A stretch of DNA of 64,000 nucleotides from Halieaceae bacterium (lineage in GTDB: Bacteria > Pseudomonadota > Gammaproteobacteria > Pseudomonadales > Halieaceae), in NCBI GenBank assembly GCA_028280635.1, contig JANQLM010000121.1, positions 34,866 through 98,865 on the forward strand, in the 5' to 3' direction. The notes beneath the pieces are model-generated. The model saw only the letters and a program-made list of their open reading frames with translations, had not been told where the DNA came from and searched no databases. This document shows positions 8,105 through 16,133 of the stretch, piece after piece. The position numbers and the translations under genes are program-made. Positions within the stretch are counted from its first letter, which is position 1. The number at the start of each line of letters is the position of its first letter.

Positions 8105-9706
8105 ATGCAGCAGCTCAGTCCGCAGGATGCCCAGTTCCTGTACATGGAATCCGAGGACAACCTCACCCATGTCACCAGCATAAATATCTTCGATCCCTCC
8201 ACCGTGCCCGGCGGCAAGGTGGTGCGCTTCAAGGAGATCATCGCCCACGTCGAACAGCGGCTGGCGGCCAACCCGATGTTGCGCCGCAAACTGGTGAGAG
8301 TGCCCCTGGAACTGGATTACCCCTACTGGGCGGACGACGAGTTTTTCGACCTGGAATACCACATTCGCCACGGCCGCCTGCCGCGGCCCGGTGACTGGCG
8401 CCAGTTCTGTATCCACATGGCCCGCTACCATTCGCGGCCACTGGATATGAACAAGCCCCTGTGGGAGCTTTACGTATCGGAGGGCCTGGACGATATCGAG
8501 GGCCTGCCGCCGGGCTGTTATGCGGTGGCCATCAAGGTGCACCACGCGGCGGTGGACGGCGCTTCACTGATCCGCTTCCTGATGTCGCTGGTGGATATCG
8601 ACAACCAGGGCACTCCGGTGGCCCCGTTGGAGCTGGCCGACGCGGAAGACAGCCCCCGGCCAAGCCTGCGGGACATGGCCCGGCGGGCGGCGGCCAACAA
8701 CCTGCGTTCGCCGGTGCGGATAGCCGATGCGATCCTGCGCAACTCCCCGCTGCTGGTGGAGACCGCGCGTGACAGCCTGACGCGCCGCAAGGGTGACAAG
8801 CAGACGGTGCCCTGGACGCGTTTCAATACCCGGGTGTCGCCGCACAAGATGTTCGATGCCTGTGACGTCGCCCTGGCGGACCTGAAGCGCATTCGCCAGT
8901 TGGCGCCGGGATCGACAATTAACGATGTGGTGCTGGCAATCTGCGCGGGGGGCCTGCGTGAGTACCTGAGCCACCACAATGAGTTGCCTGATGACCCTCT
9001 GGTAGCCTGGGTGCCCATCAACGCCCGACCCGGCGGCGCCAGCGACCAGAGCGAGCCCGGCAACAATATTGCCGCCATGACCACCTCCCTGCACACCGAC
9101 CAGGCGGACCCGGTAAAGCGGCTCCAGGCTGTACACGCCTCTACCCAACGCAGCAAGGAAGCCAAGTCGGGGGTCTCGGCGCGGCTGCTGACCGATATTA
9201 CCCAGCATGTGCCGGCGGCAACCCAGGTGCTGGCCAGCCGGCTGATCCTGCAGCTCAGCCAGTCGGTGCGGGTCTGCAACCTGTTTATCTCCAATGTACC
9301 GGGACCGCAGTTCCCGGTATACATGAATGGCGCCCAGCAAGTGGGCAGCTACGGTCTGGCGCCACTGGCCAATGGCATGGGCCTGTTTATCGGTACACCC
9401 AGCTACAACGGGCGCATGAGCTTCAACGTTATTTCCAGCCGCGAACTGTTACCGGATATTCGCTACTTCACCGAGTGCCTGGTGCGCTCCTTTGAGGCGC
9501 TGCTGGCAGCCGCAGCCGGGCTTGAAAAGACTGCGGCGAAACCGGCGTCCAGGGCCAGGAAGAAATCAAAGGTCAAGTCCAAGACCGGAGCGAAACCCGG
9601 CGCGAGTGCAAAAACCGCCAGGAAGGCCAAGGCGGGGCCGAAAGCGAAAGCCAAGGCTCGCCCGCGGCGCAAGGTCAAGCCGAAGAGCGCGTCGAACACC
9701 GAATAA
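8105..9706 (+). CDS. Wax ester synthase / diacylglycerol acyltransferase with Lys/Ala tail
   Basis: A 533-residue bifunctional WS/DGAT that joins acyl-CoA to diacylglycerol or a fatty alcohol, giving TAG or wax ester at the membrane or lipid-droplet surface. The active-site motif HHAAVDG is at 146-152. The second conserved region NVPGPQFP and the C-terminal NVISSREL-type segment are present. Residues about 475-533 form a Lys/Ala/Arg-rich tail resembling that of the HAD/PlsC protein; the shared tail is unusual. It follows the GPAT by 3 bp and precedes gpsA by 21 bp. Confidence 0.93.
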   Translation: MQQLSPQDAQFLYMESEDNLTHVTSINIFDPSTVPGGKVVRFKEIIAHVEQRLAANPMLRRKLVRVPLELDYPYWADDEFFDLEYHIRHGRLPRPGDWRQFCIHMARYHSRPLDMNKPLWELYVSEGLDDIEGLPPGCYAVAIKVHHAAVDGASLIRFLMSLVDIDNQGTPVAPLELADAEDSPRPSLRDMARRAAANNLRSPVRIADAILRNSPLLVETARDSLTRRKGDKQTVPWTRFNTRVSPHKMFDACDVALADLKRIRQLAPGSTINDVVLAICAGGLREYLSHHNELPDDPLVAWVPINARPGGASDQSEPGNNIAAMTTSLHTDQADPVKRLQAVHASTQRSKEAKSGVSARLLTDITQHVPAATQVLASRLILQLSQSVRVCNLFISNVPGPQFPVYMNGAQQVGSYGLAPLANGMGLFIGTPSYNGRMSFNVISSRELLPDIRYFTECLVRSFEALLAAAAGLEKTAAKPASRARKKSKVKSKTGAKPGASAKTARKAKAGPKAKAKARPRRKVKPKSASNTE

Positions 9707-9727
9707 CAACACATAGGGAGAACTGAC

Positions 9728-10729
9728 ATGCAGCTGAGCGTGGGCCTACTCGGGGGCGGCTCCTGGGGTACAACCGTGGCGTCGCTGGTGGCGCGCAATA
9801 CGCGAGTAACGCTGTGGGCGCGGGATGCGGACACCGTCGCGCAAATCAACAGCGAGCACCGCAATGAAAAATACCTGCCGGGAGCAACCCTGCCGGAGAA
9901 CCTCACTGCCACTACCGATCTCGCCGAAGCGGTAGCCGGTGTGGATGTGCTGATCATGGGTATCCCATCCCAGGGGTTTCGCTCGGTGCTGGAACTGGTC
10001 AAGCCACATCTTCGGGCCTGGGTGCCTGTGATCAGCCTGACCAAGGGTCTGGAACTCGACACTCGCAAGCGCATGACGGAAATCATTCAGGAAGTGCTGC
10101 CGGGCCACCCGGTCGGCGTGCTCACCGGCCCCAACCTCGCCCGCGAAATTATGTCCGGGCAGGCGGCGGCCAGCGTGATTGCCATGGATGACGAAATCAT
10201 CGTACAGGAGCTGCAGAACCTGTTTCGGTCGGGCCTGTTTCGGGTCTACACCAACGACGACGTCATCGGCTGCGAACTGGGCGGCGTGCTCAAGAACATT
10301 ATTGCCATTGCCGTGGGGATGGGCGATGGCCAGGGCGCGGGCGACAACACCCGTTCGGCTTTGATTACCCGTGGGCTCGCCGAAGTGACCCGTCTGGGTG
10401 TGGCCATGGGCGGGCGCGCCGAGACCTTCGCGGGCCTGGCGGGGATGGGCGATATGATTGCCACCTGCACCAGTCCCCAGAGCCGCAACCGCCATGTGGG
10501 AGTGGAACTGGGCAAGGGGCGACATATTGAGGAGATTATCGAGGAGATGGTGATGGTGGCTGAGGGTGTGAAAAGCGCACCGGCGGTGATGGCCCTGGCA
10601 GAGTCCCACGAGATCGATATGCCGATTGCCAGCGACGTGTTCCGGGTCGTCACCGGTGAATCCAATGCACGCCAGGCCTTCCGTGGTCTGTTACGGGTCA
10701 CGCCCGGCGCCGAGTCGGAGCCAGGCTGA
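9728..10729 (+). CDS. gpsA: Glycerol-3-phosphate dehydrogenase [NAD(P)+]
   Basis: A cytosolic enzyme that reduces dihydroxyacetone phosphate to sn-glycerol 3-phosphate, the backbone for the neighbouring acyltransferases. At 333 residues it has the nucleotide-binding loop GGGSWGTT (residues 9-16), the KGLE and GPNLA motifs and catalytic Lys189 in GVLKNIIAIA. The ATG is preceded by AGGGAG. Its place inside the acyltransferase operon links backbone supply to TAG synthesis. The stop shares one base with the next start (TGATG). Confidence 0.96.
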   Translation: MQLSVGLLGGGSWGTTVASLVARNTRVTLWARDADTVAQINSEHRNEKYLPGATLPENLTATTDLAEAVAGVDVLIMGIPSQGFRSVLELVKPHLRAWVPVISLTKGLELDTRKRMTEIIQEVLPGHPVGVLTGPNLAREIMSGQAAASVIAMDDEIIVQELQNLFRSGLFRVYTNDDVIGCELGGVLKNIIAIAVGMGDGQGAGDNTRSALITRGLAEVTRLGVAMGGRAETFAGLAGMGDMIATCTSPQSRNRHVGVELGKGRHIEEIIEEMVMVAEGVKSAPAVMALAESHEIDMPIASDVFRVVTGESNARQAFRGLLRVTPGAESEPG

Positions 10730-12708
10730 TGCAGCACCGGGAAGCAAGCTTCAAGGGCGCCGGCGAGGCAGAGATTCATTACCAGCAGTGGTCACCGGAG
10801 CACAAGCCGCGGGCCCTGATCGTGCTGGTGCACGGGGCGGCGGAGCACAGTGGCCGCTATCGCCGCTTCGCCGAACACTTCGTACATTCGGGCTATGCCA
10901 CGGCGGCGCTGGACCATATTGGCCATGGCCGCTCCGAGGGCCAGCGCGGCTACGTGGGCAACTTTGGTGGGTACGTCGAGACCCTGGATCGTTTCCTGCG
11001 GCTGCTGAAGCAGGAATTCCCGGACATTCCGCGGGTGCTGCTGGGCCATAGCATGGGTGGCCTGATCGCCAGTTGCTACCTGCTGCAAAACCAGGATGAC
11101 TTTGTCGGCTGCGTGCTGTCGGGGCCGGCCATCAAGACCGATCTGGAACCACCCCTCTGGCAGCGGCTGTTGATCCAGTTTTTCGCCGCGGTGGCGCCGC
11201 GCCTGGGGGTGCTGCAACTGGATGCCAGCGGCGTAAGCCGTGACCCACTGGAAGTGCGGCAGTACCTCGACGACCCGCTGGTCTACGGTGGCAAACTGAC
11301 TGCTCGCAAGGTGGCACAACTGTTTGCCGCCATGCAATGGATACAGGAACAGGCGGCGGATATTCACCTGCCCATGCTGTTGATGCACGGCGAAGCCGAC
11401 AGCCTGACGTCGCCCGCAGGTTCCCGATACCTGTACGAGCGCATCAGCTCCGAAGACAAGACGCTCAAGCTGTATCCCGGCCTCTACCACGAGATTTTCA
11501 ACGAGCCCGAGCGAGCCCAGGTGTTTGCCGACCTGCAGGACTGGCTGGACCAGCGCCTGGAGCGGCGCCAGGCGGACGCGGCCGCCGATGCCGCGCCGGG
11601 TGTTCCGGAACCCTACATTCTCTATGGCGGCGAGCTGTCCTATTACACGGGCAAGGCCCGCGCCTACCTGCGTTTCAAGGGGGTGCCTTTTGAGGAGCGT
11701 ACGGCGACCCGTGAGGTCTACAAGACCATCATTGTGCCCGCCGCCGGCGCGCCGATTATCCCAGTGCTGGCGGCTCCCGGTGGCGAACTGGTGCAGGACA
11801 CCACCGAGATCATCGACTTCCTGGAAGCACGGCATCCCGAACCCTCGGTCTATCCCGGCGGCGCCCGCCAGAAGCTGGTGGCGCTGATGCTGGAGCACTA
11901 CGGCGATGAATGGCTGGTCATACCGGCCATGCACTACCGCTGGTCCTACCTTGAACAACAGCATGACTTCATCATGGGCGAGTTCGGCGCCCTCAGTGCG
12001 CCGGAAGCCAGCCGCGAGGAGCAGATCGCCATTGGCAAAAAAACCTCGGCACCTTTCCGGGGCAGTATCCCCATGCTGGGTGTCAACGAAGTCACCATTC
12101 CCGCTATCGAGAGCGAGTGGCATCGGCTGATGGCGCAGCTCGACGCGCATTTTTCCCAGCACCCCTTCCTGCTGGGTACGCGCCCCAGTATCGGCGACTT
12201 CGGTTTAATGGGGCCGCTGTATGCACACCTCGGTCGCGACCCGGTACCCCGTGCGCTGATGGAAGAAAAGGCGCCGCGCCTGTACGACTGGGTATGCCGC
12301 ATGAACGCTCCAGATGATGCCCCGGGAGAATTCCTGGCGGACGATGAGATCCCCGACACGCTGTTGCCGGTGCTGGAAACGCTGAGCCGTGATTTCCTGC
12401 CGGATGTACGCGGCGTGATCGAAAAAAATGCCGGTTTCATGGAGGCCAGGCCCGGCGAGGATATCCCGCGCTATCTCGGCATGCAGCCGTTTCGCACCGG
12501 CAGCGCAGAGAGCGAGCGGATAGTGCATAGTTACTCCCAGTGGCTGTTCCAGCGTGCCTTTGATCACTACCAGGCGCTCGACGGCGATGCCCGCGCGGCC
12601 GCCGCCGCCCTGCTTGATCGCATCGGTGCCCTGGAGACTTTCCAGGCACCGCTGCTCCACCGCGTCAAACGCAAGCCCGGCCAATTGGAGCTGGTGACAG
12701 CCGCGTAA
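10729..12708 (+). CDS. Fusion: alpha/beta-hydrolase (monoacylglycerol lipase-like) + GST-like domain
   Basis: A 659-residue two-part protein. Residues 1-285 match the monoacylglycerol lipase/lysophospholipase family: oxyanion HG near 34-35, nucleophile Ser108 in GHSMGG, acid in HGEADSLTS and His in YPGLYHEIFNE. From about residue 293 (EPYILYGGELSYYTGKARAY) a glutathione-S-transferase N-domain begins, followed by a helical GST C-domain (to about 520) and a 140-residue helical extension of unknown role. The reading frame is uninterrupted with no internal start site evident. A lipase in this operon could remodel or remove acylglycerols. The role of the GST part is unknown; GSH binding is not proven. 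Confidence 0.85.
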   Translation: MQHREASFKGAGEAEIHYQQWSPEHKPRALIVLVHGAAEHSGRYRRFAEHFVHSGYATAALDHIGHGRSEGQRGYVGNFGGYVETLDRFLRLLKQEFPDIPRVLLGHSMGGLIASCYLLQNQDDFVGCVLSGPAIKTDLEPPLWQRLLIQFFAAVAPRLGVLQLDASGVSRDPLEVRQYLDDPLVYGGKLTARKVAQLFAAMQWIQEQAADIHLPMLLMHGEADSLTSPAGSRYLYERISSEDKTLKLYPGLYHEIFNEPERAQVFADLQDWLDQRLERRQADAAADAAPGVPEPYILYGGELSYYTGKARAYLRFKGVPFEERTATREVYKTIIVPAAGAPIIPVLAAPGGELVQDTTEIIDFLEARHPEPSVYPGGARQKLVALMLEHYGDEWLVIPAMHYRWSYLEQQHDFIMGEFGALSAPEASREEQIAIGKKTSAPFRGSIPMLGVNEVTIPAIESEWHRLMAQLDAHFSQHPFLLGTRPSIGDFGLMGPLYAHLGRDPVPRALMEEKAPRLYDWVCRMNAPDDAPGEFLADDEIPDTLLPVLETLSRDFLPDVRGVIEKNAGFMEARPGEDIPRYLGMQPFRTGSAESERIVHSYSQWLFQRAFDHYQALDGDARAAAAALLDRIGALETFQAPLLHRVKRKPGQLELVTAA

Positions 12709-12744
12709 AATGCTAACTGCATAGATTTATTGAGGACCCATGGC

Positions 12745-13830
12745 ATGACTAACTACCGTGAAATCCAGGTGAAGCGCGAGAACATTCTCGACACCCGGGA
12801 ACTGGAGCTGCCGCGGGCGGCGCTGGTGGAGGGGCAGGTACGCCTGGCCATCGACAAGTTCGCGCTGACCGCCAACAACGTCACCTATGCCGTGGCCGGC
12901 GACATGATCGGCTACTGGAACTTCTACCCCCGTGAGGACGGCTGGGGTGTTGTGCCTGTATGGGGAATCGGTGAAGTGGTGGAAAGCGCTCATCCCGGTA
13001 TTGCGGTTGGCGAGCGGCTGTATGGCTTCTACCCGATGGCCAGTGAGGTGGTGCTCAGCTTCGATGGCGCGGGCTCCGATACGCTGATGGAGAGCACGCC
13101 CCATCGGCAGGCACTGCCGGGCACCTACAACGCCTATCGCCGCACGGCCGCCGACCCCGAGTTCCTGCAGCAGATGGAAGCGCAGCGCTGCATCTTCTTC
13201 CCGCTGTTTGCCACCTCCTACCTGTTGTACGACTTTCTGCTGGACAATGAGCTGTTCGGCGCCAGCCAGGTGTTGGTAGGTAGTGCCTCTTCCAAGACGG
13301 CCTATGGTATGGCCAAGCTGCTGCACGGCGACTCATCGCTAAATGCGCGTCTGGTGGGTTTGACCTCCGCCGGCAACGTCGAGTTCGTGCAGTCCCTGGG
13401 CTGTTATGACAGCGTGGTGTGTTACGGCAACGAAGACCAGCTCGATGCCTCCGTGCCGGCGGCCTACGTAGATATGTCCGGCAATGCCTCGCTCACGGCG
13501 GCGGTACATAATGTCTTCGGTGACCAGTTGAAGGTCAGCACCGCCGTCGGTGCCACCCATTGGCAGTCCTTTGGCGGTGACGTCTCGGCACTGCCAGGAC
13601 CCAAGCCGGAAATGTTCTTTGCACCCTCCCAGATCGAGAAGCGTGACGCGGAGTGGGGCAGGGGCGAGGTGCTGCGTCGCGCCGGAGAGGCCACCGCAGA
13701 ACTGGTGAAGGCTGTCAGCACCACGGTGGTTATCGAAAAGATTGACGAGGTGGCGGCAGCGGCGTCTGCCTGGCGCGACCTGGTCGAGAACCGGGTGGCC
13801 CCCACCCGCGGGTTGATGGTTTCGCTTTAG
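12745..13830 (+). CDS. DUF2855 family protein (MDR/quinone oxidoreductase-like)
   Basis: A 361-residue cytosolic protein of the DUF2855 family, which resembles medium-chain reductases without the zinc-binding residues. A Rossmann-like segment VLVGSASSKTAYGMAKLL is visible near 180-195. No biochemical role is established. The ATG at 12745 has TGAGGA 8 bp upstream; an ATG 6 bp earlier is out of frame. It follows the lipase-GST gene by 36 bp and is probably the last gene of the lipid operon, so a redox step on a lipid-derived carbonyl is possible but speculative. Confidence 0.8.
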   Translation: MTNYREIQVKRENILDTRELELPRAALVEGQVRLAIDKFALTANNVTYAVAGDMIGYWNFYPREDGWGVVPVWGIGEVVESAHPGIAVGERLYGFYPMASEVVLSFDGAGSDTLMESTPHRQALPGTYNAYRRTAADPEFLQQMEAQRCIFFPLFATSYLLYDFLLDNELFGASQVLVGSASSKTAYGMAKLLHGDSSLNARLVGLTSAGNVEFVQSLGCYDSVVCYGNEDQLDASVPAAYVDMSGNASLTAAVHNVFGDQLKVSTAVGATHWQSFGGDVSALPGPKPEMFFAPSQIEKRDAEWGRGEVLRRAGEATAELVKAVSTTVVIEKIDEVAAAASAWRDLVENRVAPTRGLMVSL

Positions 13831-13839
13831 CGCACAGCC

Positions 13840-14928
13840 CTAGAACGGCAGCCTGGCCAGCCCTTTGCTGACCAGAATGACTTCCCCGCTGTTTGCGGGC
13901 AGTGAAATGATGGTGCCGTCCTGCCCCAGTGTGTAGCTTGGGAAGATCACCTCCACCCCGTCCAGCCAGGCCGCGTCCAGCCCCGGTAGGGGTAGGGCCG
14001 GTACGATGTGGTAGAACAGCAGGTGCTTGACGCCGGCATCCCTGGCGGTTTCCGCGGCCTCCAGCGGGCTGGTGTGGTAGTCGAGAATATCGGCGGTGAT
14101 TTTGGCGACGCTCTGGTTATTGGTGATGGTCGCCGCGCGATTGACGACGCCTACCAGCTCCGGCGACAGCGCTTCATGCACCAGCAGGTCGGCGCGGGCC
14201 GCCATCTGCTCCAGGTTGTAGGACTTGGCAGTATCGCCAGAGATCACGACCTTGCGGCCCGCATAGCTGACGCGGTAGCCCACCGCCGGTGATACGGGGG
14301 TGTGATCGACGCGGAACGCTTCCACGCTGACACCGTCCTTGGCATAGACCTTTGCCGCATCGCCATCGGGGGGCGCAGGGAAGGCCTGTGGCACCATGCC
14401 GGCGCCGGACAGCGGTGCGACCTCGTCACCGTGGTGGGTGTTGCGATAGACCGCATCCCGCTCGTAGGCCTTGTTGAAGCCGCCGATGATGTCACTGACG
14501 CCTGGCGGCCCGTAGACTGGCAGCGGGAAGCTGTGAGTGCCCTGTACCCAGCGCAGGGTCGCGATCTCCCCCAGGCCGTCAATGTGGTCAGAGTGGAAGT
14601 GGGTCAGGAAGACCGCCTCGATGTTGCCCAGCGGGTAGCGCAGCAGGCCCAGGTTGCGAGCGCCGTTGGTGCCGGCGTCGAAAATGAACATGCGCTCGCC
14701 GGCAATCACGGCGACACAGGGGCCCGAGCGCAGGCGATCGGGCATCGGGCCGCCGGCACCACACAACACGACATGCAATCCCGGCCCGAGGTCCTGCAGG
14801 GGTGTGGCCAGCATGGCACTGAGGGCGCCTCGCTCCATTACGCTGCGAGAGATGTCCGCACGTTTGAAGTAGGCGGGCACCGCGGCGATGGCCAGCAACA
14901 GGAACAGCAGTATCAGCAGTCGTCTCAT
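13840..14928 (-). CDS. MBL-fold metallohydrolase, membrane-anchored or secreted
   Basis: A 362-residue metallo-beta-lactamase-fold hydrolase with the zinc motif THFHSDHIDG near residues 113-122 and further metal ligands in VISGDTAKS and in LLFYHIVP. The N-terminus (MRRLLILLFLLLAIAAVPAY) is a signal peptide or signal anchor, so it acts outside the cytoplasm. The layout resembles RNase Z/arylsulfatase-like MBL proteins. The substrate is unknown. It converges on the DUF2855 gene with a 9-bp gap and no clear terminator. Confidence 0.85.
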   Translation of the reverse strand: MRRLLILLFLLLAIAAVPAYFKRADISRSVMERGALSAMLATPLQDLGPGLHVVLCGAGGPMPDRLRSGPCVAVIAGERMFIFDAGTNGARNLGLLRYPLGNIEAVFLTHFHSDHIDGLGEIATLRWVQGTHSFPLPVYGPPGVSDIIGGFNKAYERDAVYRNTHHGDEVAPLSGAGMVPQAFPAPPDGDAAKVYAKDGVSVEAFRVDHTPVSPAVGYRVSYAGRKVVISGDTAKSYNLEQMAARADLLVHEALSPELVGVVNRAATITNNQSVAKITADILDYHTSPLEAAETARDAGVKHLLFYHIVPALPLPGLDAAWLDGVEVIFPSYTLGQDGTIISLPANSGEVILVSKGLARLPF

Positions 14929-14960
14929 CAAATGTCCTGGTCAGGTGATGATGGTTCTAG

Positions 14961-16133
14961 TCATGTGAAGTGGAGCTCACCGTGCACCGCGTCACGAAAC
15001 AAGGCGTCTAATTCTACTGCAGTTATGGGGCCGGCGTTGCTGGGGGTCGAAGGATCCGCAAAAGCGGCGGCGCCGATTTCGGCCGCCTCACTGGTGTCCA
15101 GTTCCAGGGCCGACAGGGCGTGGGGAATCTCCAGGGCGGATCGCAGGGCCAGCAATTCCTCGACCAGGTCGGCGGTGGTTGATCCGGCGATACCCAGTGC
15201 TTGGCAGAGCGCTGGCATGCGGGGTTCCAGGTAGCGCGCGTTGCGCGCCACGCCAAAGGGCAGGATCACTGCATTGGCCAGGCCGTGGTGCACGTTGTGG
15301 CGAGCGCCGATAACGTGGGACACCGAGTGGATCGAGCCCAGGCCCTTCTGGAACGCGGTGGCGCCCATGGAGGCTGCGACCAGCATATGGCCGCGAGCCT
15401 CCAGGTCATTGCCGTCGGTCACCGCACGCGGCAGCCACTGCCGCACCATGCGCATGGCTTCGATGGCAATACCCTCCGCCATCGGGTGATAGCCCGGCGC
15501 GCACCATGCCTCCAGGGCGTGCACAAAGGCATCCACCCCGGTCCAGGCGGTGATACTGGGCGGCAGCCCCACGGTGAGGGTGGGGTCCGAAATCACCAGC
15601 GCCGGCATCATGGCCGGGTGAAAGATAATCTTTTTGGTGCGTGCTTCCTCGTCCAGGATCACCGCGGCGCGACCCACTTCCGAGCCCGTGCCGGCCGTGG
15701 TGGGTATCGCGATGACCGGCGCAATTGCGTCGGAGTCGGCGCGCGTCCAGTTGTCACCGATGTCTTCGAACACCCAGAGTGAATGGGATTGTCGCGCCAC
15801 CAGTGCGATGGACTTGGCCGCGTCCAGGGCTGAGCCGCCACCCAGCCCGACCACACCGTCGCAGTCGCCGTCCAGAAAGGCTTTCACGCCGCTCTCCACG
15901 TGCCGTCCGGCAGGGTTGCCGTCGACATCGCTGTGAAACGCGGCCGTGAGACCGGCATCCTCGAGCAACTCCCGGGCGCGGGCGACAAAACCCAGATTCG
16001 CCAGCCCGCGGTCGGTCACCAGCAGCGGGCGCGACAAACCCAGGGAACGGCAGGCCTTCGGCAGGTCCTCCAGTCGACCGTTTCCAAACCACATACGTGT
16101 GGGGTAGTGCCAGTTGGCGCTGGGCAGGCTCAT
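14961..16133 (-). CDS. Iron-containing alcohol dehydrogenase
   Basis: A 390-residue group III (Fe-ADH) enzyme. The NAD-binding motif GLGGGSALDAAKSIA lies near residues 95-110, PTTAGTGSEVG near 143-153, and the metal-binding histidines occur in the FQKGLGSIHSVSHVIG and HHGLANAV regions. It should interconvert an alcohol and aldehyde with NAD(P)H. Its ATG follows the stop of the glutamine-synthetase-like gene with no gap (TAAATG), so the two are translationally linked. The pair suggests catabolism or assembly of an amine/alcohol compound. Confidence 0.9.
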   Translation of the reverse strand: MSLPSANWHYPTRMWFGNGRLEDLPKACRSLGLSRPLLVTDRGLANLGFVARARELLEDAGLTAAFHSDVDGNPAGRHVESGVKAFLDGDCDGVVGLGGGSALDAAKSIALVARQSHSLWVFEDIGDNWTRADSDAIAPVIAIPTTAGTGSEVGRAAVILDEEARTKKIIFHPAMMPALVISDPTLTVGLPPSITAWTGVDAFVHALEAWCAPGYHPMAEGIAIEAMRMVRQWLPRAVTDGNDLEARGHMLVAASMGATAFQKGLGSIHSVSHVIGARHNVHHGLANAVILPFGVARNARYLEPRMPALCQALGIAGSTTADLVEELLALRSALEIPHALSALELDTSEAAEIGAAAFADPSTPSNAGPITAVELDALFRDAVHGELHFT

